DNA from: CAJBVG01 sp943371235 | Lineage (GTDB): Bacteria; Bacteroidota; Bacteroidia; Sphingobacteriales; Sphingobacteriaceae | Direction: 5' to 3' | Assembly: GCA_943371235.1 (NCBI GenBank) | Contig: CALRTZ010000006.1 | Location: forward strand, 1 to 64,000 | Length of the DNA: 64,000 bases | Shown here: positions 8,751-18,359 of the stretch, in pieces | Position numbering within the stretch: the stretch's first letter is position 1 | Layout of the letters: the number at the start of each line of letters is the position of its first letter | Program-made: the position numbers and the translations under genes | Notes under the pieces: model-generated | The model's database searches: none | The model's input: the letters and a program-made list of their open reading frames with translations, nothing else | What the model was told of the DNA's origin: nothing

Positions 8751-10229
8751 TTATTTTATATTAAATGAGTATACGTATTTAGAATATGGATTTTGAGGAT
8801 AAACGCCTTCTACCATCAACATATTGCTTTCGCTAGAATTTACTGCATCGTCTACATCACTTGGTTCGTTAACTGTTTTGTTATTTAATTTTGTGATGAT
8901 AAATCCTTCTCTAATTCCTATACTGCTTAGCTTTCCGGCCTTTAAACTTCCAACTTTCACACCACTTTCTATCTTCAAACTCTTTTTATCTGCATCGCTT
9001 AATTTAGAAAAGTTCGCACCTAACAATGAGTTTACATTTACAACTTCTTTCTTTTTAAGTTCTGTTAAATTATCTTCTCCTCTTAAAATAACTGCTATTG
9101 CTTTGTCTTTATTATCGCGAATTACTTTTACATCAATTTTATCACCCGGTCTGTGTCTTCCAATTTGCTCGGTTAATTCAGAAGTAGTATTTACTTCCAC
9201 GCCTGCTATAGAAGTAATCACATCACCTTTTTTTAATCCTGCTGCCTCAGCTGCACCACCTTCAGAAACACCTGCCAAATAAACACCTTTAATCGTTTTT
9301 AATCCGTACTCTTTTGCAACTTCGGAATTTACTTCTTGTATTTGCACTCCTAAAAATGCGCGTTGCACTTTACCGTATTCCAACAAGTCGTCCATTACCT
9401 TACGAACCAAATTTACTGGCACTGCAAATGAATAGCCCGCATAACTTCCTGTTTGCGATGCAATGGCTGTATTAATACCAATTAACTCACCTTTCGTACT
9501 AACCAAAGCTCCTCCGCTGTTACCAGGGTTTACTGCAGCATCGGTTTGTATAAATGATTCAATTGGAAATTTACTTCCATTATCACCTATAATATTAATG
9601 CTTCTTCCTTTTGCAGATACAATACCTGCAGTTACTGTAGAAGTTAAATTAAAAGGATTACCCACTGCTAGTACCCACTCCCCGATTTTAACATCATCAG
9701 AATTACCATATACTATGAAAGGTAAATTCTGCGCATCAATTTTTAATAATGCTAAATCAGTATTAGGATCTGTGCCTATTACTTTACCATTGTACGAACG
9801 TTTATCGTTCAAAATAACTTCAATCTTTGTAGCGCCTTTAACCACGTGGTTATTCGTAACTATATAACCATCCGCAGAAATAATTACGCCAGAACCTGAA
9901 CCCATTTGTGGGCCACGTTGTCCGAATGGATTGCCGAACCCATCACCAAAAAAATCGCGGAAGGGATCGTATTCGTTTGCATTACTTCTTGTTTCTGCCA
10001 TCACTTTAATGTGCACCACACCTGGTACCGTTTTAGCCGCTGCTACTGTAAAATCTGTTCCGCCATCTGCAGGATTTGGATAAACAGGTAAATTTGCGAA
10101 TTGAACTTTTTGGCGCTCGGAAATTGTTACAGGCTCAGGGCTTTCTAATAGTTTATATGCAGCTACACCCACAAAGCCACCTACTGCTGCTACTAACAAT
10201 CCGATAAAAATGTACTTTTTCATATTCAT
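8751..10229 (-). CDS. degP: HtrA/DegP-type periplasmic serine protease
   Basis: DegP-type enzymes degrade or refold misfolded envelope proteins. One N-terminal membrane segment (YIFIGLLVAAVGGFVGVAA) serves as signal or anchor. The trypsin-like domain shows the full triad: His in TNNHVVKGATK, Asp in DPNTDLALLK and Ser in NPGNSGGALVS. Two PDZ regions follow, the first opening with AFLGVQIQEV, the second shorter and more diverged near the C-terminus. At 492 residues it has the usual size. ATG codons at 10229 and 10223 are both possible starts. The candidate promoter is the TAAATTTG box at 10259-10266 on the minus strand. Confidence 0.93.
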   Translation of the reverse strand: MNMKKYIFIGLLVAAVGGFVGVAAYKLLESPEPVTISERQKVQFANLPVYPNPADGGTDFTVAAAKTVPGVVHIKVMAETRSNANEYDPFRDFFGDGFGNPFGQRGPQMGSGSGVIISADGYIVTNNHVVKGATKIEVILNDKRSYNGKVIGTDPNTDLALLKIDAQNLPFIVYGNSDDVKIGEWVLAVGNPFNLTSTVTAGIVSAKGRSINIIGDNGSKFPIESFIQTDAAVNPGNSGGALVSTKGELIGINTAIASQTGSYAGYSFAVPVNLVRKVMDDLLEYGKVQRAFLGVQIQEVNSEVAKEYGLKTIKGVYLAGVSEGGAAEAAGLKKGDVITSIAGVEVNTTSELTEQIGRHRPGDKIDVKVIRDNKDKAIAVILRGEDNLTELKKKEVVNVNSLLGANFSKLSDADKKSLKIESGVKVGSLKAGKLSSIGIREGFIITKLNNKTVNEPSDVDDAVNSSESNMLMVEGVYPQNPYSKYVYSFNIK

Positions 10230-10258
10230 ATCTTTTTCGTTTAAAGGATTTATCTATT

Positions 10259-10266
10259 CAAATTTA
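10259..10266 (-). promoter_or_regulatory. Candidate htrA promoter -7 box
   Basis: TAAATTTG on the minus strand matches TAnnTTTG; about 19 bases upstream is CTG, close to the TTG -33 box. The box ends 29 bases before the htrA start and faces away from the dapF promoter. Confidence 0.4.
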
Positions 10267-10319
10267 TCAATTTCAAAATCAATGCCAGCTAAACGCATTT
10301 ATTTCAATTAAAATTGCCG

Positions 10320-10327
10320 TACTTTTG
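10320..10327 (+). promoter_or_regulatory. Candidate dapF promoter -7 box
   Basis: TACTTTTG matches TAnnTTTG, with TTT exactly 19 bases upstream in place of TTG. The box lies 34 bases before the dapF ATG at 10362. Confidence 0.45.
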
Positions 10328-10361
10328 TAAAAACAAATTTACAGTCTATTTATTCGCAATT

Positions 10362-11144
10362 ATGCAATTCAAATTTTATAAATACCAAGGCGCTGGAAAC
10401 GATTTCATTTTATTTGATAATCGCAATAAACAATTCCCTGTAAATAATACTGAATTGTATAACAAATTGTGCGACAGAAGGTTTGGAATTGGTGCCGACG
10501 GAATTATGCTATTAGAAAATATTGATAATTTGGATTTTAAGATGCTCTACTACAATGCCGATGGTAACGAAAGTAGCATGTGCGGAAATGGCGGAAGGTG
10601 TTTAGTTCGATTTGCAGAAGACTTAAAAATGATACATTCTGAATGTCATTTTTTGGCAGTAGACGGTCCTCATTATGCCAAAATTTCTGAGAATTTAATT
10701 GAGTTAGGGATGATAGATGTGAACTCATGGAACATGGATGGCGATGATATCACCTTAAATACCGGTTCGCCACATTATATAAAATGGGTAGATAATGTAC
10801 AGGAGGTAGATGTATTTAACGAAGGCCGTAACATTAGGTATAACTCAACCTATAAGCAAGATGGCATAAATGTTAACTTTTTAGAATGGTCGAACAATGC
10901 TTTATATGTTAGAACATACGAACGAGGGGTAGAAGACGAAACACTATCATGTGGAACTGGGGTTACAGCGGCAGCAATGGCTTACGCCATAAAAAATAAT
11001 TTACAAGGTAATGTTTCGGTACCTATAAATACCAGAGGCGGCAACTTAGAAGTGCGTTTTAATAGAACAGAGCAATTGTTTAGCAATGTTTTTCTCATTG
11101 GTCCTGCTGTAAAAGTTTTTGAAGGCAGCATCGAAATTTATTAA
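10362..11144 (+). CDS. dapF: Diaminopimelate epimerase
   Basis: The enzyme interconverts LL- and meso-diaminopimelate for lysine and peptidoglycan synthesis. Both catalytic cysteines are present: Cys74 in MCGNGGR and Cys197 in ETLSCGTG. The N-terminal FYKYQGAGNDFILFD is the family opening, which fixes the start at the ATG at 10362; the longer frame from 10314 would add 16 residues of no family match. At 260 residues it is of normal length. The gene has its own candidate promoter and is followed by a 97-base gap before the SNF2 helicase gene, so it is probably transcribed alone. Confidence 0.95.
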   Translation: MQFKFYKYQGAGNDFILFDNRNKQFPVNNTELYNKLCDRRFGIGADGIMLLENIDNLDFKMLYYNADGNESSMCGNGGRCLVRFAEDLKMIHSECHFLAVDGPHYAKISENLIELGMIDVNSWNMDGDDITLNTGSPHYIKWVDNVQEVDVFNEGRNIRYNSTYKQDGINVNFLEWSNNALYVRTYERGVEDETLSCGTGVTAAAMAYAIKNNLQGNVSVPINTRGGNLEVRFNRTEQLFSNVFLIGPAVKVFEGSIEIY

Positions 11145-11241
11145 AATAGTAGCCGATAAATTTCATTTAGCAATTATATTAAATTACATTTGAATTTTTT
11201 TAGTGCTATAAATTGACCTAAATTTTTTTTAGGAAACACTT

Positions 11242-14202
11242 GTGGTACGCGTTGATAGCAAAAAGCCTTGTAAACTAGTTTATTCTCTATGTAAGCACCC
11301 TTATTTAGGGCATGTTATCGAACCTCACATCGTTCAATTAAATCCGAACGGCAGCTTTACCTTAAGTCATCGTAAATTGTATTCTCAAACAGCTAAAGAG
11401 TTTGATGCTTATTTAGATGATAGTGATTATAAATTGATAAAACTTCTGGATCAGCTCGATCAAGAATACATCATCAAAAAATACCATAAAGAAATTATTC
11501 GTCCGGCTCAATATTTCAGTAAAATTTGGAACGATAAATTATACGCTATCGTTCGCCCAATTCTAGAAAAAAAAATAGTAGAAGCCATACAATTAATTGG
11601 CGACAAACCTTTTTATGAAATGGGTAAAGAAGGCGACCCTGCAAACAAACAAATATTTATTGCTAAAGAACAAACATCCGTTTTATTTCATTTTAGAAGA
11701 AGTCCAGAAGGCACTCGTTATTTTCCAACCATTAAATACTTAGGCAACCGTATTGAGTTTATGTTTAAAGAAGCCGAAGTAATTTGTATGCAACCCGCTT
11801 ACATGTTACTCGGAAAAGATTTACTTTTTTTTGAACCCGAACTCGATGGTAAAAAATTAATTCCTTTTTTAAATAAACGATACATCGACATTCCAAAAAA
11901 TTCGGAAGCTACTTATTTTAAAAAATTTATTGGACCCTTAATAGAACGCCACAATGTTTATGCAGAAGGATTTCAAATTATAACGGAGCAGTTTGAAGCC
12001 AAGCCTCAACTAAAAATGGTGTATGCATGGAATGATACCATACAATTAGTTTTATCATTTCAATACGGAAAATATAATTTCTTATACCAATCGGGTACCA
12101 AAGTTTCGGTGAGTGTAGAAAATAAAAACGATGAATATGTTTTTCATCGTGTGAAAAGATCTTTACAATGGGAAGCAACAAAAATTGACGTGTTAAAAGA
12201 ATTAGGATTGAGCCCATCGGATGGTTCGGCATTCATTTTAAAAACAAATGAGAGCGAAGCAGAAGCAGGCACTTACCATAAAATGCTCGAGTGGTTGGCA
12301 GAAAACCACGATACATTAAGTGCAGCCGGCTTTCAAATAAATCAAGATGAAAAAGGGAAAAAATATTTCCTAGGTAAAAGTAAAATCGATTTAAAAATTA
12401 ACGAATCAAATGATTGGTTTGATGTATATGCTACAGTTTATTTTGGTGATATTGAAGTTCCCTTTATTCAATTAAAAGACCATATTTTAAATGGCAAAAA
12501 AGAATTTGTATTGCCTAGCGGTGAGATAGCTATTATACCCGAAGAGTGGTTTGCGCAATATCAAAACTTATTTCATTTTTCGGAAAGTGGTCAGCAGTTA
12601 AAATTTAAAAAGCATCACGTTGCTTTGTTAAAAGAATATGCCGATTCTGAATTAGCGCAAGTAACTATAGACAGGAAATTACAACGATTAACAGAGTTCG
12701 AAAGAATTGACGAAGTGGCTATGCCAGCACGTTTCCAAGGAGAACTGCGCCCCTACCAAAAAGCGGGGTACGATTGGTTTCATTTTTTACGTAGGTGGAA
12801 TTTTGGTGGAATTTTAGCCGACGATATGGGCTTGGGTAAAACCATACAAACGCTTGCACTTTTACAAAAAGCAAAAGAAGATGCGATTATACAACATACA
12901 CAACCAACACTTTTTGAAAGTGCTCAAATAAATATTTTCGATTCTGCAAAACGTACTGATGATGTACCTCGAACTTCGTTAATTATTATGCCAACTTCTT
13001 TAATACATAACTGGTTAAACGAAGCGAAGAAATTTACTCCAGATCTTAAAATACTAGTATATACTGGGGTTTTCAGAGAAAAAGATATTTCGGCTTTTGT
13101 GAATTATGATGTGGTATTAACAACCTATGGAATTATACGATTGGACATAGAACTGTTCAAGCATTTCTTTTTTCATTATATAATTTTAGACGAAAGTCAG
13201 ATCATTAAAAACCCAAGTTCAAAAATTTCTCGTTCGGTACGAACTTTGAAATCGAAATATAGATTAGTGCTCAGTGGTACACCGGTAGAAAATTCGGTGG
13301 TAGATTTGTGGTCGCAAATGGCATTTGTAAATCCTGGATTACTGGGTTCGCAAACATTTTTCATCGATCATTTTGGAGTTCCTATAGATAAGAAGCAAGA
13401 CGAAGAGAAGGCGAAGAAATTGCAAATGATGATAAAGCCATTTGTGTTGAGAAGAACTAAAAAACAAGTAGCATCTGAATTGCCTCCAAAAATTGAGCAT
13501 TTGTACTATTCGGATATGAGTGAGGAGCAAGAAAAAATATATGAAGAAACGAAATCGTACTACCGAAACGAATTGCTTAAAATGATTACCGAACAAGGTG
13601 TGGGGCGTTCGCAAATACAATTATTGCAAGGCTTAAATAAATTACGTCAAATTGCTAATCACCCTGCCATGACAGATCCAGAGTTTGATGGAGAGTCGGG
13701 TAAGTTTAGCGATGTAATGCACACTTTGGAAAATATTTTAACAAAGGGAAGTAAGGTGTTAATATTCTCGCAATTTGTAAAACACTTAGATATTTTCAGA
13801 AAGCATTTAAAGAAAGAACATATCTCATTTTCTTATTTAGATGGTTCTACCATGAATAGGCAAGATGTGGTTACAGAGTTTAAAACCAAAGAAGAAATCC
13901 AAGTTTTTTTAATTTCTATAAAAGCGGGCGGTGTGGGCTTAAACTTAACCGAAGCCGATTATGTATTTATACTCGACCCATGGTGGAACCCAGCGGTGGA
14001 GCAACAAGCCATAGACAGAACGCACAGAATTGGACAAAAAAATACCGTATTTATTTATAAATTTATTACGAAGAATTCGGTGGAAGAAAAGATATTGGCA
14101 TTGCAAGAACGCAAGCGCCGTATTGCCGATAGTTTAATTACTACAGAAGAATCGTTTATTAAATCACTTTCGGAAGATGATATCCGAGCAATTTTAGAAT
14201 AA
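11242..14202 (+). CDS. SNF2-family DEAD/DEAH-type helicase
   Basis: SNF2 ATPases move along duplex DNA to remodel bound proteins. The Walker A motif ADDMGLGKT lies near residues 527-535 and the Walker B box reads DESQ near 650, a variant of DEAH/DEGH. The C-terminal helicase half shows KVLIFSQFVKHLDIF, SIKAGGVGLNLTEADYV and DRTHRIGQ (motifs IV-VI). The first 500 residues are the large accessory region common in bacterial members. It starts with GTG at 11242 behind AGGAAAC; a small CCTAAA/TTTAGG hairpin at 11217-11233 precedes it. bioY begins 1 base after the stop, so the two are coupled. Confidence 0.92.
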   Translation: MVRVDSKKPCKLVYSLCKHPYLGHVIEPHIVQLNPNGSFTLSHRKLYSQTAKEFDAYLDDSDYKLIKLLDQLDQEYIIKKYHKEIIRPAQYFSKIWNDKLYAIVRPILEKKIVEAIQLIGDKPFYEMGKEGDPANKQIFIAKEQTSVLFHFRRSPEGTRYFPTIKYLGNRIEFMFKEAEVICMQPAYMLLGKDLLFFEPELDGKKLIPFLNKRYIDIPKNSEATYFKKFIGPLIERHNVYAEGFQIITEQFEAKPQLKMVYAWNDTIQLVLSFQYGKYNFLYQSGTKVSVSVENKNDEYVFHRVKRSLQWEATKIDVLKELGLSPSDGSAFILKTNESEAEAGTYHKMLEWLAENHDTLSAAGFQINQDEKGKKYFLGKSKIDLKINESNDWFDVYATVYFGDIEVPFIQLKDHILNGKKEFVLPSGEIAIIPEEWFAQYQNLFHFSESGQQLKFKKHHVALLKEYADSELAQVTIDRKLQRLTEFERIDEVAMPARFQGELRPYQKAGYDWFHFLRRWNFGGILADDMGLGKTIQTLALLQKAKEDAIIQHTQPTLFESAQINIFDSAKRTDDVPRTSLIIMPTSLIHNWLNEAKKFTPDLKILVYTGVFREKDISAFVNYDVVLTTYGIIRLDIELFKHFFFHYIILDESQIIKNPSSKISRSVRTLKSKYRLVLSGTPVENSVVDLWSQMAFVNPGLLGSQTFFIDHFGVPIDKKQDEEKAKKLQMMIKPFVLRRTKKQVASELPPKIEHLYYSDMSEEQEKIYEETKSYYRNELLKMITEQGVGRSQIQLLQGLNKLRQIANHPAMTDPEFDGESGKFSDVMHTLENILTKGSKVLIFSQFVKHLDIFRKHLKKEHISFSYLDGSTMNRQDVVTEFKTKEEIQVFLISIKAGGVGLNLTEADYVFILDPWWNPAVEQQAIDRTHRIGQKNTVFIYKFITKNSVEEKILALQERKRRIADSLITTEESFIKSLSEDDIRAILE

Positions 14203-14203
14203 A

Positions 14204-14734
14204 ATGGATTTTAGAAAATTTGCCATAGCCAGCACTTTGTTTGCATTCTTAACAACAGTAGCTGCACAAGTATACATCCCAAACGGCGATGTACCCATTA
14301 CCTTACAAAGTGTATTTGTATTGTTAGCAGGATTAATTGCCGGAGCAAACGCAGGAATTACTTCGCAATTAATTTATTTGATGCTTGGAGTGTTTACACC
14401 TGTTTACGCTGGAGATACTTATGGCATGGACATCTTAGCCGACCCAAGTGTGGGTTATTTATTTGGTTTTCCGATAGCTGCATTTATAGCAGGCCTAATT
14501 GGCCATAAACAAAATATTTGGATGATACTGCTTGCCGTGGTATTGGCACAAACATCTTTATACATTTCGGGAGTATTAGTATTGATGATAAATTCTGAAA
14601 CCACTTTTGCAAATGCATTCCAAATTGGCTTCCTTAATTTAGCCTTTATTGGTTATGGCAAAGCGGTTGTTACGGGCTTGCTATATTTTGGATACAGAAG
14701 AGTTGGCGAAAAAAGAGTTAGCGAAAAAAAATAG
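14204..14734 (+). CDS. bioY: Biotin transporter substrate-binding subunit BioY
   Basis: BioY is the membrane S-component that captures biotin, either alone or with an energy-coupling module. The family pattern is visible: VYIPNGDVPITLQSVFVLLAG near the start, then GVFTPVYAGD, DPSVGYLFGFPIAAFIAGLI and a run of hydrophobic segments, in 176 residues. No ATPase or EcfT gene lies nearby. It follows the helicase after 1 base, an odd partner for a vitamin transporter; co-transcription is implied by the spacing, not by function. Confidence 0.9.
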   Translation: MDFRKFAIASTLFAFLTTVAAQVYIPNGDVPITLQSVFVLLAGLIAGANAGITSQLIYLMLGVFTPVYAGDTYGMDILADPSVGYLFGFPIAAFIAGLIGHKQNIWMILLAVVLAQTSLYISGVLVLMINSETTFANAFQIGFLNLAFIGYGKAVVTGLLYFGYRRVGEKRVSEKK

Positions 14735-14940
14735 CTTACAGAGTATCTCAAAGTACACACAAAGTTTCACAGAGCTTTTCTTTGCTAATTTGCGTGATTG
14801 ATAAAAATATTTTAATTCTCACACAAGTCCTCATAGTCTGATGCTGTACCTTCTCAACATTCTCTATGCAAGGGTCCCCGAACGAAGCGAAGCGTAGTTG
14901 AGGGGCAGTGATAATTTGATAGTGTATACTAGCACATGAA
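14735..14940. other. Intergenic region with about 10-base direct repeats and an imperfect hairpin
   Basis: Between convergent bioY and the O-methyltransferase gene there is no ORF. Bases 14738-14780 hold four loose repeats of CA(A/G)AG at 10-11-base spacing, starting just after the bioY stop. Bases 14876-14905 pair CCCC(G)AAC with GTT(GA)GGGG around GAAGCGAAGCG. One or both may end transcription, but there is no T-run of the usual kind. Confidence 0.4.
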
Positions 14941-15585
14941 CTAACGAACTTTCCTTGCTATCAACAAGCCATCTCTTATTGGAAACAACACATTCTCTAC
15001 TCTTGCATCTGCTTGTACTTTGTCGTTAAAATCTAATAAGGCCTTTGTGTCTTTATCAAGTTTAATGTCATCGTCTACTACTTTGCCGCTCCACAAAACA
15101 TTATCGGCAAGTATGTATCCTCCTACATTAATTTTATCGAAAACTAAATCGTAATAGGTAGCATAATTTTCTTTGTCGGCATCAATAAATACAACATCAA
15201 ACATTCCTTCTAGAGTGGGAATTATATCTATAGCGTCGCCTAAGTAGTGCTTTATTATTTTTGAATAGTTGCTTTTATCAAAATGCTTTTGCATCATTTC
15301 TTCTAGCTCTGCATTGATATCAATGGTAATTAATTCGCCATTTTCTGGCAAGCCTTCTGCCATGCATAGTGCCGAGTACCCAGTGTACGTGCCAATTTCT
15401 AAAATGCGGGTGGGCTTTATCATTTTCATAAGCATGCTTAACACCCTTCCTTGGAAATGCCCAGAAATCATTCGTGGCCTAAGCACTTTTAATTGCGTTT
15501 CTCTATTAAGTTCCTGCAAATGCAATGGCTCTGCATCTGTATGTTGTTCTATATATTTCGCTAAATTTTGCTCTATAAACTCCAT
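14941..15585 (-). CDS. Class I SAM-dependent O-methyltransferase (caffeoyl-CoA OMT-like)
   Basis: Members methylate hydroxyl groups of catechol-type compounds; the substrate here is unknown. Motif I reads ILEIGTYTGYSALCMAEGL, followed by ELITIDIN and the metal-binding DVVFIDADKENYATYYD, then GGYILADNVLWSGKV. The 214-residue length is typical for the bacterial family. It begins 1 base after the M16 protease stop on the same strand, so they form an operon with the SirB1-like gene further upstream. Confidence 0.9.
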   Translation of the reverse strand: MEFIEQNLAKYIEQHTDAEPLHLQELNRETQLKVLRPRMISGHFQGRVLSMLMKMIKPTRILEIGTYTGYSALCMAEGLPENGELITIDINAELEEMMQKHFDKSNYSKIIKHYLGDAIDIIPTLEGMFDVVFIDADKENYATYYDLVFDKINVGGYILADNVLWSGKVVDDDIKLDKDTKALLDFNDKVQADARVENVLFPIRDGLLIARKVR

Positions 15586-15586
15586 C

Positions 15587-16816
15587 TTATTCTGGTAAAA
15601 ATAATAAGCTACTTAATTTACGTTCGTCGAAAACTTCGTTTGCAATTCTTAACACATCATCAGCAGAAACAGATTCAATTTTTGCATAAATCTGTTCTAA
15701 TGTATCGGCCTTACCGTGATCCAATATGCTTTTGCAAAATGCAATTAATACCGACAAGTGATTTTCTTCTGCTAAAGAAATTTGCCCAATGAATTTTTTC
15801 TTTGCTTGGTTTAAAGCCAACACACTTAACTTTTTTTCGCGCATTATTTTCAATTCTTTCATCACCAAATTCATGCATTTTTCCATCTTCTCTGCATCAG
15901 TGCCCATGTACACGCTAAAAATTCCAGTATCGCTCATTGGAGTATAGTTTGCGTCGATTGCATAACATATCCCTTTTTTTTCGCGTATCTCCATGTTTAA
16001 CTTAGAGCTCATTCCCGGACCACCCAAATAATTATTGAGTAATAACATGGCTGTTTTGTCTTTGTGATGTATAGAGTAAGTTCTATTGCCTATAACTGCA
16101 TGGCTTTGCACACTATTTTTTTGTTGCACTATTTGTTGAGCCTTGTATTTTGCAGGTTTTACACGCACCGCATTTTTAGCATGTTTTTTTACTTTTGCAA
16201 AGTATGCATTCGCCAAGTCTACTAACTTTTGTTCGTCAACATTACCGTATACTCCAATTACAATGTCTTCGGCACGGTAGTGTTTTTCTGTAAATTTTAA
16301 TAAATGTTTTCGCTGTATGTTTGCAACTGTTTTTTTGTTGCCTAAAATATTTGCACCCAATGGGTGGTTATCAAAAATAATAGATTCGAAATCGTCTTGT
16401 ATGGCTTCCTCTGGTAAATCTAGGTACGAATCTATTTCGTCCATTATTACCTGTTTTTCTTTTGCAATTTCTTGCTCTGGAAATGTAGAGTTAAATAACA
16501 AATCGGCAAATAATTCGATGGCACGTTCTAAATGTGGTTTTAAAAAAGAAGCATGTATACACGTTTGTTCTTTACTGGTGTAAGCATTTAAATCGCCTCC
16601 CACCACTTCCATCCTATTTAAAATAGTGTATAAACTTTTTGTTGATGTTCCTTTGAACAACATGTGTTCTATAAAATGCGCTAAGCCTTGTGTTGCATCG
16701 TCTTCATCGCGGGAGCCGCAATTAATAACCACACATGCATGTACTATTGGCGAATAAGGATTTGGTTTATGCAAAACACGAAGCCCATTTTTTAGGCTAA
16801 ACAGCTGATACTCCAT
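15587..16816 (-). CDS. M16-family zinc metallopeptidase (PqqL/MPP-like)
   Basis: M16 enzymes are clamshell zinc proteases. The inverted zinc motif HFIEH is clear in GLAHFIEHMLFKGT, with GSRDEDD just before it and the helper Glu region PEEAIQDDF about 75 residues later. It has a single catalytic-domain pair (about 409 residues), as in the short family members, and no signal peptide, so a cytoplasmic place is likely. I choose the ATG at 16816 (MEYQLFSLKNGLRVLH); earlier in-frame codons at 16825 and 16861 exist, the latter overlapping the upstream gene by 20 bases. A TATGTTTG box sits 5 bases before the chosen ATG. Confidence 0.9.
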   Translation of the reverse strand: MEYQLFSLKNGLRVLHKPNPYSPIVHACVVINCGSRDEDDATQGLAHFIEHMLFKGTSTKSLYTILNRMEVVGGDLNAYTSKEQTCIHASFLKPHLERAIELFADLLFNSTFPEQEIAKEKQVIMDEIDSYLDLPEEAIQDDFESIIFDNHPLGANILGNKKTVANIQRKHLLKFTEKHYRAEDIVIGVYGNVDEQKLVDLANAYFAKVKKHAKNAVRVKPAKYKAQQIVQQKNSVQSHAVIGNRTYSIHHKDKTAMLLLNNYLGGPGMSSKLNMEIREKKGICYAIDANYTPMSDTGIFSVYMGTDAEKMEKCMNLVMKELKIMREKKLSVLALNQAKKKFIGQISLAEENHLSVLIAFCKSILDHGKADTLEQIYAKIESVSADDVLRIANEVFDERKLSSLLFLPE

Positions 16817-16821
16817 GCTTG

Positions 16822-16829
16822 CAAACATA
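16822..16829 (-). promoter_or_regulatory. TAnnTTTG box abutting the M16 protease start
   Basis: TATGTTTG on the minus strand ends 5 bases before the ATG at 16816. If real it would give an almost leaderless mRNA. No TTG is found 19 bases upstream, and the box lies just after the stop of the SirB1-like gene, so chance is possible. Confidence 0.3.
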
Positions 16830-16841
16830 CGAAATAATGTG

Positions 16842-17729
16842 TTAGATATCTTCTCCTTCAATTTCGTTTAACACATTGTACAATTCTTGTACTTCTGTTT
16901 GTTTTTCTATAGCTCCAAGTTTTTCGTATGAGCTAATTAAATTACGTAGAACTCTTTTTAATATTTGAATATTGCTACAAGGTTGGTAAAAACTTGGGTG
17001 CGCTTGTACATTTAACTGCTTCAAAAAATAATCAACATCACGTTTATTAAATATAAAGCCTTTATTAAATGCATTTATATAAAATAAAATTCCTTGTTGA
17101 TGGTCGTGCAAGTCTTGGTAATCATTCGCTTCATCAATATAAGCTAAAATAAAATGTTGTGGTAAATTCACTCCATATATCGGAATGTCTAACATTTGTG
17201 CAATAACAGAATACACAATGGCCATAGAAATTTGATTTCCCCGGCGCGATTCCATCACAATATTTAAATACGAATTTTGTGGGTCGTTGTAATTGGTAAC
17301 ATTTCCGGTAAAACCATGCATGTTATATATTACGTGGTTTAGTATTTTTACTTTTTCAACTGGGCTGGTATCGTACCTCAGCTCAATCCAAGCATCGCGT
17401 TTTATCGCTTCAATCTGATTAATAATTTTTTGTTCATCCAGTTCTGGGTACTGGTATTTCGATACGGTTATAAAACCTTTTAGTAAATCAAATGCACCAG
17501 AAACTGCCCAAGTTTGCAAATCGTGTTTTACAATGCTGAACTGAATTTTATGGATGAGTTCTTCTATTCGCTGTTGCAATAAAATATCGAGCGAGCTTTC
17601 CCAAGATTTTTCTAAGGCAGGAATTACTTCCGGACCTAAACTCAGAATTCTATCTTCCACATGTCGATAGATTTCAATATCCGAATCGTCGAGCAGTTTT
17701 ATTAAAGCTTCTAATTCCTTGGCATCCAT
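16842..17729 (-). CDS. SirB1-like transglutaminase-fold protein
   Basis: The central part, VEKVKILNHVIYNMHGFTGN followed by DPQNSYLNIVMESRRGNQISMAIVYSVIAQ and GVNLPQHFILAY, is the SirB1/transglutaminase-like 2 domain found beside TPR or HEAT-like helices. The usual catalytic Cys of transglutaminases is replaced here by the RRGNQISMA stretch, as is common in this family, whose role is not settled. The first 90 residues form helices with a HEAT-like look (LEALIKLLDDSDIEIYRHVEDRI). It is the first gene of a minus-strand set with the M16 protease and the O-methyltransferase. Confidence 0.8.
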   Translation of the reverse strand: MDAKELEALIKLLDDSDIEIYRHVEDRILSLGPEVIPALEKSWESSLDILLQQRIEELIHKIQFSIVKHDLQTWAVSGAFDLLKGFITVSKYQYPELDEQKIINQIEAIKRDAWIELRYDTSPVEKVKILNHVIYNMHGFTGNVTNYNDPQNSYLNIVMESRRGNQISMAIVYSVIAQMLDIPIYGVNLPQHFILAYIDEANDYQDLHDHQQGILFYINAFNKGFIFNKRDVDYFLKQLNVQAHPSFYQPCSNIQILKRVLRNLISSYEKLGAIEKQTEVQELYNVLNEIEGEDI

Positions 17730-17793
17730 ATACCTAATTTACAATTTTTCCTATTTTAATCCTAAAATTGTTTAAAAAGCCCTAATTTCGGAC

Positions 17794-18324
17794 ATGAATC
17801 CCATTATTAGGTCATACCATTGGCTTTCTCATTACTTATTTTCTAATACTTTGCATGGCACACATTCGCCATTTGTATACTCATTTTTAGAAAACGTGGT
17901 CTATCAAAAAACAGGTCATCTCCCAAAAACGGTAGGGCTGTTATATAGAATAGCAAAATTTGCACCAAATAAGTTTATGTTATGCATAAATGCTGATGAG
18001 AGCAGTTCTGAGGCTTTATCAAGCTTAAACAAACACATAGTTACAAGCTACGAAGGAGTAAAAAACGAAGCGCTTGGTTTAGTTTGTTTTGGTGAGCATA
18101 TGCATGCAGCAGAAATGATGGACACCTATCATCAATTAATACAGAGTGCTCATGCAGAAACTATTTTTGTTTTTGCTGATATTTCCAATGATGAAAAGAA
18201 ACGAAAAGTTTGGAAGCACTTGTGTAAGGATGAAAAAAATATCATCAGCATAGATTTATTACATACTGGAATTATGTTTTTCGATGCTAAAAAACCAAAA
18301 GAGCATTTCAGGATTTATTATTAA
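17794..18324 (+). CDS. Shortened methyltransferase-like protein, SAM loop missing
   Basis: The opening HYLFSNTLHGTHSPFVYSFLENVVY and the end WKHLCKDEKNIISIDLLHTGIMFF...KEHFRIYY match, by my recollection, a Bacteroidota family of class I SAM-dependent methyltransferases of roughly 240-270 residues. Here only 176 residues remain, and the glycine-rich SAM loop expected in the first half is absent: the corresponding place reads NKFMLCINADESSSEALSSL. It is thus probably not a working methyltransferase. It is divergent from the SirB1-like gene and lies 35 bases before the PKD protein gene. Confidence 0.55.
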   Translation: MNPIIRSYHWLSHYLFSNTLHGTHSPFVYSFLENVVYQKTGHLPKTVGLLYRIAKFAPNKFMLCINADESSSEALSSLNKHIVTSYEGVKNEALGLVCFGEHMHAAEMMDTYHQLIQSAHAETIFVFADISNDEKKRKVWKHLCKDEKNIISIDLLHTGIMFFDAKKPKEHFRIYY

Positions 18325-18359
18325 AATACACAGAACCTTTAAACACATTTCACGTATAT

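Noticed and set aside
8824..9867. Plus-strand frames inside htrA
   Set aside because: Antisense shadows of the protease coding sequence with no ribosome-binding site or recognised domain.
14876..14905. Small RNA gene in the bioY/O-methyltransferase gap
   Set aside because: The hairpin is imperfect and no promoter box is found near it.
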